DNA of 64,000 bases from Flammeovirga agarivorans (GTDB lineage Bacteria > Bacteroidota > Bacteroidia > Cytophagales > Flammeovirgaceae): assembly GCF_012641475.1 (NCBI RefSeq), contig NZ_JABAIL010000003.1, positions 994,318 through 1,058,317 of the forward strand. Direction: 5' to 3'. The translations under genes were made by a program, and so were the position numbers. The notes under the pieces are model-generated. The model did not search any database. It saw only the letters and a list, made by a program, of their open reading frames with translations, and was not told the origin of the DNA. The first letter of the stretch is position 1. Each line of letters begins with the position of its first letter. Positions 1 to 8,281 of this stretch are shown one piece after another.

Positions 1-762
1 GAAGCTTGTTTTCTTCATATTATCAAAGGAACCTCAAAATTATTTCTTCCCGAAAAAAACATAGATTTAAATGACTCTGATAGTCTATTTTTAAAATGCA
101 GTACTTATATGAATGCTTGGCAAGAAAAAAAGGAAGATCAAGTCAATGAAGCATTGTTAGTACACATTTATCCTGAAATATTAGATAAAATATTTGATCA
201 GCAGCTCCCTTCTTTTCTAAAGGGTAAGGAAGGTGTAAAACACTCTTCAGCAGAAAAGATAAAGATTTCTATTATGATTGAGAATTACATAGAAAGTCTT
301 CTCTTTTATTTTAATCAACCTTCTATAGTGACAGAGGAACTTGTAGAAATTAAGGTAAAAGAATTGCTTCTTCTATTAGTAAATTCTCACTATTCTGACA
401 ACCTAGAAGGGATCTTCAGTAATCTTTTCACCCCAAATGAATACAAATTTAAAGAATTAATAGATACACATCTTTTTGAAGATTTAAGCATTCAAGATTA
501 TGCAGACATTGCTGGCATGAGCTTATCTACCTTTAAAAGGCGTTTTCAAATGATATATAAGATAAGTCCAAAAAAATATATTAATAACAGGAGGCTAGAA
601 AAAGCAAAACAGCTTCTGCTAAATACTGAAGATAGAATCTCTGACATCGCTTATGATTGCGGTTTTAACGATGTAGGATACTTTTCAAAGACATTCAATT
701 CGCATTTTAATTGCAGTCCCAGTTTTTATAGGAAAACTGAAGTACAAGCAGCATTCAATTAA
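1..762 (+). CDS. AraC-family transcriptional regulator, 5' end outside the window
   Basis: Reading frame 1 is open from the first base, so the ATG at 109 is probably internal and the gene begins before the window; 253 residues are visible. The C-terminal ~90 residues carry the two helix-turn-helix units of the AraC/XylS family: an IQDYADIAGMSLSTFKRRF segment followed by ISDIAYDCGFNDVGYFSKTF, the standard second-helix signature. The upstream part has no recognisable enzyme and resembles the sensing domain of Bacteroidota AraC regulators. It should bind promoter DNA in the cytoplasm. Ligand and targets cannot be inferred. A strong terminator follows 29 bases after the stop, so it ends its own transcript. 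Confidence 0.9.
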   Translation, partial: EACFLHIIKGTSKLFLPEKNIDLNDSDSLFLKCSTYMNAWQEKKEDQVNEALLVHIYPEILDKIFDQQLPSFLKGKEGVKHSSAEKIKISIMIENYIESLLFYFNQPSIVTEELVEIKVKELLLLLVNSHYSDNLEGIFSNLFTPNEYKFKELIDTHLFEDLSIQDYADIAGMSLSTFKRRFQMIYKISPKKYINNRRLEKAKQLLLNTEDRISDIAYDCGFNDVGYFSKTFNSHFNCSPSFYRKTEVQAAFN

Positions 763-790
763 GATAAAAAACAACGAGTAGTAATTATAT

Positions 791-826
791 ACATCTTTCA
801 CAGCTTCTGAGAAAGATGTTTTTTTG
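791..826 (+). terminator. Intrinsic terminator of the AraC gene
   Basis: Perfect 9-bp stem (ACATCTTTC at 791-799 pairing with GAAAGATGT at 811-819) followed directly by a T run. Confidence 0.85.
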
Positions 827-837
827 CTTTATAAAAA

Positions 838-891
838 ATAAAAGCTACCAATATGAAAGGTGAAGATCCTCTACATATTAATAGCTTTTTC
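838..891. terminator. Second hairpin, possibly bidirectional terminator
   Basis: Imperfect stem of about 16 bp: AAAAGCTACCAATATG on the left pairs, with two mismatches, with CATATTAATAGCTTTT on the right. There is an A tract on one side and a T tract on the other. It lies between the AraC terminator and the converging AI-2E gene. The whole 763-1091 gap is used by three hairpins; I see no gene in it. Confidence 0.45.
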
Positions 892-1006
892 TGTAATTCA
901 TCGATTGATGGTATAAATATATGAATTACAATACTTTAATTATATTATTATTTAAAGATATTAAATCAATTTTTCATCACAAGAATATTTTTTTGAGTAA
1001 ACCTAC

Positions 1007-1047
1007 ATAAATAAAAATAGGACTATTTCCTTTCGAAAACAGCCCTA
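1007..1047 (-). terminator. Intrinsic terminator of the AI-2E transporter gene
   Basis: On the minus strand TAGGGCTGTTT (1047-1037) pairs with AAATAGTCCTA (1028-1018), including G-U pairs, and is followed by TTTTTATTT. Confidence 0.75.
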
Positions 1048-1091
1048 TCATGTTGTTTTTATGGTTATGAATATACTTTAATACATTTCAA

Positions 1092-2186
1092 TTACATTCC
1101 TTCTGTAAGTGCTTTTACAAATTTGTTCTCAGGGTAAAATTCCTTTAAGATTACTTTAATCACAGTATATACTGGGATAGCTGCAATTAAACCAACCACT
1201 CCGAAAAGAATACCAAAGACCATAATCACTAAGAAAATTTCTAATGGATGTGAGTTGACACTTTTTGAGAAAATAATTGGTTGTGAGAAGTTATTATCTA
1301 TAAATTGAACTCCGAAATATCCAATAAACACTTTCACTAATTCCGGTAGAATTCCTGTCTTAAATTCCATATCTAAGTGTTCTGACATGGCTAATATTGC
1401 CATAATGATGATACTGATTGCAGGACCTACATAAGGAATAATATTTAATACAGCACAGATAAATGCAATTACTGCGGCATTCTTCACACCTATAATTAAT
1501 AATGTAACCATATACATTACAAATAATAAGAAGCACTGAATAGCTAAGCCAATAAAATACCTTGAAAGAAGCGTTTTAATTTTCATCAATGAACTTTTAA
1601 AACCAGTTCTCGAATCTTGTGGTACGAAGGAAGTAAAAAAGGTGATAATGCTATCACTTTCTTTAATTAAGAAGAAACTAATAAATATGGTTGAGAATAA
1701 TCCCATACTAAAAGAACCAACTCCTTGTAAGATTCCATTAAATATTTGAGGAGAGTTTTTAAGTTTTTTCATAATTTCCTCACCAAGATGTAAACCTGAT
1801 AAGTCAATACCATATTCTTTTAATGCCACATTAATTTGGTTGAATGTAGACATGATATTTTGTTCAAAACTATCTAATTCCACCAATTTCAAATTTCTTG
1901 CTTCTTGAGTTATTAATGGGATAAATGAACTTAGAAAACCTAAAATTAATATTAAGAATAACGTGATTGTTGCGAACATCGCTAACGTATTAGACATGTT
2001 CAGTTTTTTCTTAAAGAATGATTTTACTGGGTGAGCAATCAATGCGATTACTGCTGATGTGAATACATAAATAAGTACTGATTGTAATAAATAGACCATA
2101 TAAAGCCCTATTCCAATAAATACCAATTTTTTTAAAGCATCTAATAAGCCTTTGGATATATCTTTATAATTAAAGGAATTTTCCAT
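1092..2186 (-). CDS. AI-2E family transporter (PerM/YdiK-like membrane protein)
   Basis: A 364-residue polytopic inner-membrane protein of the AI-2E transporter/PerM family (PF01594). Visible features are paired N-terminal membrane helices, a hydrophilic central stretch at about residues 90-150, then a cluster of hydrophobic helices with the family signature NIIPYVGPA near residue 250 and a final helix pair. Length fits the family (about 350-400). Characterised relatives include the E. coli autoinducer-2 exporter TqsA and Na+/H+ antiporters, so the substrate cannot be named from sequence. It is a single-gene unit with its own terminator; the divergent neighbour is a peroxiredoxin-like gene. 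Confidence 0.9.
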   Translation of the reverse strand: MENSFNYKDISKGLLDALKKLVFIGIGLYMVYLLQSVLIYVFTSAVIALIAHPVKSFFKKKLNMSNTLAMFATITLFLILILGFLSSFIPLITQEARNLKLVELDSFEQNIMSTFNQINVALKEYGIDLSGLHLGEEIMKKLKNSPQIFNGILQGVGSFSMGLFSTIFISFFLIKESDSIITFFTSFVPQDSRTGFKSSLMKIKTLLSRYFIGLAIQCFLLFVMYMVTLLIIGVKNAAVIAFICAVLNIIPYVGPAISIIIMAILAMSEHLDMEFKTGILPELVKVFIGYFGVQFIDNNFSQPIIFSKSVNSHPLEIFLVIMVFGILFGVVGLIAAIPVYTVIKVILKEFYPENKFVKALTEGM

Positions 2187-2379
2187 ATTGTACTAAATAA
2201 AAATTAAGAGCTACGAAAAAATATCATTTGATAATTGTTCTTTTAAGAAACGACTTTTCTTCTTTTAATTCTTTCAGTATCTGTCTTTTCGATTATACAT
2301 ATCGCTTCTGATTGATGTACTATTTTAAGTTTTATAGAATTTCTTAAATCTTGAATTAGGATATAAAAAAAAATTATTT

Positions 2380-2400
2380 TATTTTTGACCTATCAGTCAA
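2380..2400 (+). promoter_or_regulatory. Bacteroidota -7 element overlapped by a TetR-type operator
   Basis: TATTTTTG at 2380-2387 matches the -7 consensus TAnnTTTG. It overlaps an inverted repeat, TTGAC at 2385-2389 and GTCAA at 2396-2400 separated by CTATCA. The half-site form TGAC(N6)GTCA is typical of TetR/AcrR operators. No TTTG -33 element is visible at the usual spacing. The operator role is inference; no TetR gene is in the window. Confidence 0.45.
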
Positions 2401-2425
2401 ATATTAGACTTTAACTTAATTACTC

Positions 2426-3073
2426 ATGATCAACAAACGTATTTTAACTTTATTATCCATCTTATCTTTTTTCCTACTATCTGTAAGTTCTTTTGCTCAA
2501 GAGGCAAAGATTTATGAGAAGTATGGTGTAACTGTAGAAACACTTCAACCAGGTTTATCGGAAGGTGATCAAGCTTTTTTATTTAAAGGAAAGGATCAAG
2601 ACGGTAAGACTTACCAACTGAAAGAGGCATTAAAAAAAGGACCAGTAGTCGTTAACTTCTTTAGAGGTAGTTGGTGTCCATACTGCACAAAGCATCTAAT
2701 GAATGTACAAGATTCTTTAGGAATGATTGAAGCTGCAGGTGCTACTTTTGTTGCTGTAACTCCTGAAAATCAGGAACGATTTGCAAAACTAGTAGAAAAG
2801 AAAGGGTTAACCTTTGAAATGGTTGAAGACAGTAAACTAGACATCATGAATGGCTTTAAAGTCACTTTTGATGTAAATCAAGGATATCAAGATATGCTAA
2901 AAAAATATGAAAATGATTTAACCGTTACCAATAGTATTAAAAGAGCATCACTACCAGTGCCTGCTACATATATTATTGCACAAGACGGAACCATTATCAA
3001 GAGGCATTATGACCCTAACTATACTGAGCGAATGAGTGTAAAAGATATTCTTTCTACACTACAGGCTCAATAG
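2426..3073 (+). CDS. Exported peroxiredoxin/thioredoxin-like (AhpC/TSA) protein
   Basis: 215 residues with a clear signal peptide ending in FAQ (about residue 25), so it acts in the periplasm. The body is an AhpC/TSA peroxiredoxin-like fold: the RGSWCPYCTKHL motif puts two cysteines at residues 84 and 87 (CxxC), then a GATFVAVTPEN strand and a late cis-Pro-like segment at PVPATYII. It belongs with the PRX-like2 group, which carry a CPYC-type centre and may reduce peroxides or act as disulfide reductases. Single-gene transcript, with a TetR-like operator over its promoter and a terminator after it. Peroxide or thiol-stress function is inferred from the family. Confidence 0.85.
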   Translation: MINKRILTLLSILSFFLLSVSSFAQEAKIYEKYGVTVETLQPGLSEGDQAFLFKGKDQDGKTYQLKEALKKGPVVVNFFRGSWCPYCTKHLMNVQDSLGMIEAAGATFVAVTPENQERFAKLVEKKGLTFEMVEDSKLDIMNGFKVTFDVNQGYQDMLKKYENDLTVTNSIKRASLPVPATYIIAQDGTIIKRHYDPNYTERMSVKDILSTLQAQ

Positions 3074-3169
3074 TAAAAAATTTATCAGTTAAGTATTAGT
3101 CAGTTGTAATACTCTCATTAGTTATCAATTCGGGACAAAAACATTGATAAAAATTACATTTTGAGAGTT

Positions 3170-3209
3170 GAATACCCTAGAGGCCTTGCTTCTAGGGTAT
3201 TCCTTTTTT
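3170..3209 (+). terminator. Intrinsic terminator of the peroxiredoxin gene
   Basis: Perfect 12-bp stem (3170-3181 with 3191-3202) and 9-nt loop followed by a T tract. The minus side has no T tract, so it mainly serves the plus-strand gene although it abuts the end of the converging gene. Confidence 0.9.
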
Positions 3210-3648
3210 AGATGGCTCCTAGCTTTGGATTATATATCACCAAATCTATGTGATAAAAAGAGCCATGATTAAATTGTTGATGCTTATAATTAACAATGAA
3301 TTTACACCCATTATTCACTCCTGTAAAAGTTCCATCTTCTCCTCTAGCTTCTCTACTTAGTTTCACATGAAAGTAATGTTTCAAAGAAGTGACAAATTTC
3401 TGTACTTCAGATTTAGTGAGAAGTTTAGGCGTCCCGGATTTTTCAGGTACAAATGATAAACTATAAATTACACCCTCATCATTTTTACCTGAAATCAGGT
3501 GGCCGTATTGCCCTCCAAATGATAAATTTGTATCAGAAACCTTATTAGACGGTAGTGCTTGTCCAATAACGTATCCTTTAAAATTAATTTGGGCATACAG
3601 TGACGATGAACATAATAATAGCAGTACAATTATTAATGATCGTAACAT
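3208..3648 (-). CDS. Small exported protein of unknown function
   Basis: 146 residues: a signal peptide (MLRSLIIVLLLLCSSSLYAQ) and about 126 mature residues with mixed beta/alpha character and one Cys. I recognise no family. It is the downstream member of a pair with the gene at 3727-4110: both open with the same codons for MLRSL (ATGTTACGATCA), although the mature parts do not look alike. Spacing from the upstream stop is 78 bp, so co-transcription is possible. No T-tailed terminator is seen on its own side. Periplasmic location is the only safe statement. Confidence 0.65.
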   Translation of the reverse strand: MLRSLIIVLLLLCSSSLYAQINFKGYVIGQALPSNKVSDTNLSFGGQYGHLISGKNDEGVIYSLSFVPEKSGTPKLLTKSEVQKFVTSLKHYFHVKLSREARGEDGTFTGVNNGCKFIVNYKHQQFNHGSFYHIDLVIYNPKLGAI

Positions 3649-3726
3649 AATATGATAATAAAGTAGTTGGAAACATGTTATTGGGGAAGGCTACATTAGT
3701 AGACAAACATGTTTTGATTGTTATTC

Positions 3727-4110
3727 TTATCTAGCTGATAACATACTGATTGGTGTTGTGTAAGACACTTCTCCATTCGTATTGACCATCTTTAAACGAT
3801 AAGTACCATGCTGTTCTGGAAGATCCACAGAATACTTGTGTTTGAAGTTAGACAAAGGATATGCCTCTACTTCTTCTACGTTTTCCCATTCAGTCACAGT
3901 GTTAGCTGCTTGTAGAACAAAAACCGAAATTGAGGATTCAGGAAGTGTTTCCCATCTTAATTCCCCTTTCTCATTCTTTAGATTAATCACTCCATTGTCA
4001 TTACTCAATAAAGTGGTATTAGTAGTGTCGATTCGATGCATTGCATCATTACCAATGGCTGTTGCAAATAAAAACAACATCATTGAAAGTGATAATAGTG
4101 ATCGTAACAT
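3727..4110 (-). CDS. Small exported protein of unknown function, FN3-like
   Basis: 127 residues starting MLRSLLSLSMMLFLFATAIG, a signal peptide. The remaining ~105 residues hold a beta-rich segment (LRWETLPESSISVFVLQAA, then HGTYRLKMVNTNGEVSYT) that reads like a single fibronectin-III/immunoglobulin-type sandwich with a terminal beta hairpin. No catalytic motif. It shares its first twelve bases of coding sequence with the next gene downstream (3208-3648). A 98-codon open frame on the opposite strand over this gene has no homology features and is a shadow. Confidence 0.6.
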   Translation of the reverse strand: MLRSLLSLSMMLFLFATAIGNDAMHRIDTTNTTLLSNDNGVINLKNEKGELRWETLPESSISVFVLQAANTVTEWENVEEVEAYPLSNFKHKYSVDLPEQHGTYRLKMVNTNGEVSYTTPISMLSAR

Positions 4111-4301
4111 TTATCGTAATATTAATATGTAAAAAATTGTCTCGGCTGAGACTTAGGTTTCTCTATTTAGTGCAGTACTTTCTTTAGAAAAAACAAAAAT
4201 GATTCCACTTTGAAATAAAATTTGAATAAAACAATAGAGACGCACTAAAATCACTTTATCAAAAATTGGATAAAAACAGGATCCTCTTGACACAATGTAA
4301 T

Positions 4302-4348
4302 ACAATAAAACCCCAAGAACTGATCTTTTAAAATCAATTATTGGGGTT
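4302..4348 (-). terminator. Intrinsic terminator of aqpZ
   Basis: On the minus strand AACCCCAA (4348-4341) and TTGGGGTT (4316-4309) close a longer stem that continues through ATTGAT/ATCAgT, followed by TTATTGT. Confidence 0.75.
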
Positions 4349-4385
4349 AATACTGGAAATATAGTCCCGAGAATAAATCGAATTT

Positions 4386-5072
4386 CTATTCGTCCTCAGG
4401 AGATAACATTTTATATACAAATCCTGCTACGATTGCTCCTAAAATTGGTGCTACCCAAAACAGCCATAGTTGAGCAATAGCCCAATCACCAACAAATACA
4501 GCTTGTGATAAACTTCTTGCAGGGTTTACAGATGTATTAGTTATAGGGATACTTATAAGATGGATAAGTGTTAAGCCCAATCCAATAGCAAGACCTCCAA
4601 GATATTTTGGAGCTTTTGAGTGTGTCGCTCCCATGATTATGATCAAGAACATAAATGTCATCACAAACTCTGTGATAAATGCTGAAATCATACTATAACC
4701 TTCGGGAGAATGAGCACCATATCCATTTGCTGCGAAACCTCCTATGTCAGAATTATTTCCTGTATAAATAAAATACAGGACTGCTGCTCCAAATATTGCT
4801 CCCAAGCATTGAGCTACTATATAAGGAAGAATCTCTTTGGCAGAAAAACGTCCCCCTGCCCACAAACCAAGAGTTACCGCAGGGTTTAAATGACAACCTG
4901 AAATATGACCAATAGCATAGGCCATCGTCAGAACCGTTAATCCGAAAGCAAGTGCAACACCTAAAAAGCCAATGCCAACATTGGGAATACCTGCAGCAAA
5001 TATGGCTGCACCACATCCTCCAATAACAAGCCAAGAAGTGCCAATAAATTCAGCAATTAATTTATTTTGCAT
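4386..5072 (-). CDS. aqpZ: Aquaporin Z
   Basis: 228 residues, six membrane helices and two half-helices with the NPA boxes of the MIP family: HLNPAVTLG near residue 62 and SVNPARSL near residue 180. The selectivity-filter residues expected for a water channel are present: Phe in AFGLTVL, His in IHLISIP, Thr in TNTSVNPAR, and the Arg after the second NPA. This pattern is that of water-selective AqpZ rather than glycerol facilitators. It should carry water across the inner membrane during osmotic shifts, plausible for a marine bacterium. Single-gene unit with a terminator; it diverges from the signalling operon at 5376. Confidence 0.95.
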   Translation of the reverse strand: MQNKLIAEFIGTSWLVIGGCGAAIFAAGIPNVGIGFLGVALAFGLTVLTMAYAIGHISGCHLNPAVTLGLWAGGRFSAKEILPYIVAQCLGAIFGAAVLYFIYTGNNSDIGGFAANGYGAHSPEGYSMISAFITEFVMTFMFLIIIMGATHSKAPKYLGGLAIGLGLTLIHLISIPITNTSVNPARSLSQAVFVGDWAIAQLWLFWVAPILGAIVAGFVYKMLSPEDE

Positions 5073-5375
5073 AGTTGTAGTATTTAATAAATTAGTTTTT
5101 GGTAAAAAGAATTATGCAAATCAATTAAACATAAGTTTAATATCAAACATTTAATCAAGGGTTTTTATATTTCTTAATATAACTGTTATTCTTTTAACTT
5201 TCAGCAAAAGCTTCTTTGAAGGTATTATTTGATACTATTTATACACTAATTATGTTGAAATTACATTTCACTACATCAAATCTACATTTCACTACATTCC
5301 ATTTTATATACAAGATTTTTCACTGTAGCATTGTAATATCAAAATAACAAAGAGCTAGTGTCAAATTAATTTTTT
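5073..5375. other. Divergent intergenic region between aqpZ and the repeat-protein/LytTR operon
   Basis: 303 bases with no ORF. The notable content is the phased direct repeat at 5262-5297. A weak -7 candidate TAGCATTG lies at 5326-5333, 29 bases after the second repeat, giving a leader of about 35-40 bases. Confidence 0.6.
5262..5297 (+). promoter_or_regulatory. Perfect 15-bp direct repeat with 21-bp period: probable LytTR operator
   Basis: TACATTTCACTACAT occurs at 5262-5276 and again, identical, at 5283-5297. The 21-bp centre-to-centre distance is two helical turns, the arrangement LytTR response regulators need to bind as a head-to-tail dimer. The CATTTCA core resembles the known E. coli YpdB site (GGCATTTCAT repeated with 11 bp between). 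The operon 78 bases downstream ends with a LytTR regulator gene, so autoregulation is the simplest reading. Repeat and spacing are seen; the binding protein is inference. Confidence 0.75.
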
Positions 5376-7280
5376 ATGAAATCTATACTTCAAATATCAT
5401 TATTATTATTATCTACTTTTTCTTTTGCTCAAGTGAAACAGATTAAGGTTCCCAATTCGGATTCTGTAATTGTTATTAATATCACTGAAATTCAAGAGGA
5501 AGCGAGAAGAGTTGCTGAAAAGGCGGCAAGAATTGCTGCTGAGCAACAAAAAGAAGAAATGGAATTGATCTTCAAGAATTTCTCTGGAGATTTTGACTTT
5601 GAGTCTTTAGAAGATTTAAATATTGAAATTGATCAAGAAGAAATTGAACGTTCTATAAGAGAAGCCGAAGCACAAGTAAGAATGCAAGAAGCAGAAATAC
5701 GAAGAGCACTCAGTGAAGTTCATAAAGAAAGAAAATACCAAGAGTCTACTATTATTACCAATTTCTCTGTCTCACATGAAGGTGAGATCAAACTTAATGA
5801 AGAAGAAGACAATATCATTTCTATTTCTGAAGGCGGTAAGTTTGTTGTAAAAAAGAGAACGTTTGGAAACACTCGAAAATTAGTAATTATTCCTAACCAA
5901 GACGGTTCTTTATCTTATAAGTATTATGAAGGGAATCAATTAATTCCTTTTGATCCTGACGGTAAAAATTGGCTAAAAGATATTCTACCTGAGGTCATTA
6001 ACAGTAGCAGTATTGCAGCAGAAGATCGTCTGAATAGACAACTTAAAGAAGGAGGTATATCACAAGCTTTAAAATATATTGGTGACTTATCAAGTGATCA
6101 TACAAAAGTTGTATTTTACAAGCTTCTTGTAAATAATAAAAAAGTCAACCAAGCAAAATTGGATGAGATTACAACACATCTTTCAAAAAATGTAAGCAGT
6201 AGTTATAATCTTGCAGATTATTATTCTTCATCTCTCATCACATATTACAATAAAAAAGGACTGGATTATTACTTTGATGGGATAAAAAGTATTTCGTCTT
6301 CTTACGATAAGAGCAAGTGTTTAAAAGATATTATTGATCAGAAAGAAGTATCAAAACAATTTTCAAATAAAGAGTGGGACTTATTTTGTGATGTTGTAAA
6401 AGACATATCAAGTGGTTACGATAAGAGTAAGACGATTATTTATATGTTTGAGAATTCAGAGTCTGAAATATCAGCAGACAGATATACTTCATTATTACAT
6501 AGCATTAGCAGTAGTTACGATAAAAGACAGACGATTCAGGCTGCATTTGAATCTCTAAATCATAGGCTAACGGATGCTCAAAGAGATGCTATTATCTCTG
6601 AGGTAAGATATATGAGCAGTAGTAGCGACAAATCTGGAACTTTATTGGATATTGTGGACTATTGGAATGATTTATCTAGAGAAAATAAACTTTCATTTTT
6701 TAAGTCGGCTGCCACAGTTAGTTCAAGTTACGATTTAAGAAAGGTATTGGAAGCTACAATTGATGAAGCTGCACTTAGAGATGATGAAGTAATTAAAGCG
6801 TTTTATTTATGTGCAACAAAGATTTCTAGTAGTTATGATCTAAGATCTACATTAACGGTTTCTTTGGATAGTGATGGCTTTATTACAGATCATATATCTC
6901 CTTTACTATTGGCTTCTCAACATATTTCCTCTTCTTATGATTTAAGAAGTGTTTTGGAAGAAGCAGCCCAATATGTTAGTATCACTGATGCTCAACTGTA
7001 TTATGAAACCGCTCAAAAGATAAGCAGTAGTTATGATTTAAGGTCTGTTCTTGAAGAAGCAATTTCACAAGATCGTTTCAGCTATGATCAACTTCCTTTC
7101 TTTTTAGAAGCAGCAAAAAAGATTACATCCTCATATGATTTATCATCAACTTTAGAAGAAGCTGCTCCATTAGTGGTTGCTTCAAAAAATGAAGATTATA
7201 AAAATAAATACATTGAAGTAGCTAAGAAAATATCTAGCACCTCTGAACGTAATGCAGTGTTGGGGGCACTTTTTGAATAA
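5376..7280 (+). CDS. Exported protein with ~12 tandem SSSYD-type repeats, first gene of a LytTR operon
   Basis: 634 residues. A signal peptide ends at SFAQ (residue 19). Residues about 30-125 are highly charged and helical (many EEA/ARRVAEKA/RSIREAEAQ segments), likely coiled coil. From about residue 238 to the end, a 32-37 residue unit recurs about twelve times, each beginning (K/D)ISSSYD(L/K)(R/S)xxLEEA; examples begin near bases 6090, 6192, 6290, 6402, 6500, 6608, 6715, 6821, 6920, 7017, 7120 and 7227. The unit predicts two short helices, hence a HEAT-like solenoid, and recalls the SDYEKR repeats in some BlaR1/M56-associated proteins. Its stop overlaps the next start (TAATG), so it is translationally coupled to the kinase. 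Probable periplasmic ligand-binding or scaffold subunit; that role is inference. Confidence 0.8.
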   Translation: MKSILQISLLLLSTFSFAQVKQIKVPNSDSVIVINITEIQEEARRVAEKAARIAAEQQKEEMELIFKNFSGDFDFESLEDLNIEIDQEEIERSIREAEAQVRMQEAEIRRALSEVHKERKYQESTIITNFSVSHEGEIKLNEEEDNIISISEGGKFVVKKRTFGNTRKLVIIPNQDGSLSYKYYEGNQLIPFDPDGKNWLKDILPEVINSSSIAAEDRLNRQLKEGGISQALKYIGDLSSDHTKVVFYKLLVNNKKVNQAKLDEITTHLSKNVSSSYNLADYYSSSLITYYNKKGLDYYFDGIKSISSSYDKSKCLKDIIDQKEVSKQFSNKEWDLFCDVVKDISSGYDKSKTIIYMFENSESEISADRYTSLLHSISSSYDKRQTIQAAFESLNHRLTDAQRDAIISEVRYMSSSSDKSGTLLDIVDYWNDLSRENKLSFFKSAATVSSSYDLRKVLEATIDEAALRDDEVIKAFYLCATKISSSYDLRSTLTVSLDSDGFITDHISPLLLASQHISSSYDLRSVLEEAAQYVSITDAQLYYETAQKISSSYDLRSVLEEAISQDRFSYDQLPFFLEAAKKITSSYDLSSTLEEAAPLVVASKNEDYKNKYIEVAKKISSTSERNAVLGALFE

Positions 7281-8278
7281 TGAATTACCTTAAAGAACTA
7301 ATCTATCTATTACTCGGAAGCAGTCTTTACCTTTACTTCTTTTATGCACCTCTTCCTGAAGTTACTGAATTTGTATATGCTCCTAGGAATATCATATTAT
7401 TTATCACTTGCATTTTAGCAATGGTACTTAATAGTTGGAGTTTTGAATTTTGGATGAAGAAGAAAAGTATCTCTAGGCAAACAGCCTTTAGAGGGATAGG
7501 GTTATTTATTGTGGCTATCCCATATACTCTCTTTTGGAATTATCTGTTAAAGTCAGAATTAGAAAGTGAATTTGTATTTGACCTTACCATCAAAACAGGT
7601 ATCTTATTGACTACCTATTCTGTGGCAATATTAATCATGGAATATGTCACCCTGGCTTACCAAGACTTTTCAGAACAGAAAGTTAAAGTGATTAAAGGGA
7701 AAAGGAAAGCTGCAGAATTAAGGTTAGAGGCATTGAAAAATCAGTTGAGCCCTCATTACCTATTCAATAGTCTTAATACAGTCGCTTATTTAGTTATTGA
7801 TAATGCAGCACAAGCGGACAAATATATTCGTAGTATTGCCCAAACGTATCAATATGTAATGCGCTATGCTCATGAACAACTTATTTCACTTCACGATGAA
7901 CTTGAGGTAGTTCATGCCTTCGCTTTCCAATTACATACTCGACATGGTCAAGGAATTAAGATTAACATTGATCCACAACTGATGAATCATAAAGGTTTTG
8001 TTCCTCCTTTGTCTATTCAAATGCTGGTTGAAAATGCGGTAAAACATAATGTTCTTTCTGATGATCATCCAGTAGAAATTAGTATCACATTAGACAAAAA
8101 GGATGACTCATTGATTATTCAAAATAATATAACAAGATCTCCGAATAAAAGAGGAGCCTCCACAAAGGTGGGTATTGAAAATATCCATGAGAGATACGCT
8201 CTGATGAGTAACAAGAAAATTGAAATTAAGAAAACAGCTGATTATTTTAATGTTCGACTTCCTCTATTAACTGCCTAG
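7280..8278 (+). CDS. LytS/YehU-type sensor histidine kinase
   Basis: 332 residues. Four membrane helices occupy roughly residues 5-125, without an extracellular domain of any size. A short linker leads to the His_kinase (PF06580) domain with phosphoacceptor His159 in LSPHYLFNSLN, then the ATP-binding N box VENAVKHN (N252, H256) and G box VGIENIHERY (G298). All catalytic motifs are intact. It should autophosphorylate and pass phosphate to the LytTR regulator at 9404. The start codon overlaps the stop of the repeat-protein gene, and a paralogue without these motifs follows 3 bases later. With almost no periplasmic loop of its own, it may use the repeat protein as its sensor (inference). Confidence 0.93.
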   Translation: MNYLKELIYLLLGSSLYLYFFYAPLPEVTEFVYAPRNIILFITCILAMVLNSWSFEFWMKKKSISRQTAFRGIGLFIVAIPYTLFWNYLLKSELESEFVFDLTIKTGILLTTYSVAILIMEYVTLAYQDFSEQKVKVIKGKRKAAELRLEALKNQLSPHYLFNSLNTVAYLVIDNAAQADKYIRSIAQTYQYVMRYAHEQLISLHDELEVVHAFAFQLHTRHGQGIKINIDPQLMNHKGFVPPLSIQMLVENAVKHNVLSDDHPVEISITLDKKDDSLIIQNNITRSPNKRGASTKVGIENIHERYALMSNKKIEIKKTADYFNVRLPLLTA

Positions 8279-8281
8279 AAT

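Noticed and set aside
3836-4132. 98-codon frame on the plus strand over the exported-protein gene at 3727-4110
   Set aside because: No homology features or signal. The minus-strand frame has a clean signal peptide and follows the neighbouring gene; this is a shadow frame.
6090-7280. CRISPR-like or DNA tandem array in the repeat-protein gene
   Set aside because: The repeats are coded protein units with variable spacing in one intact reading frame and no conserved spacer-repeat alternation.
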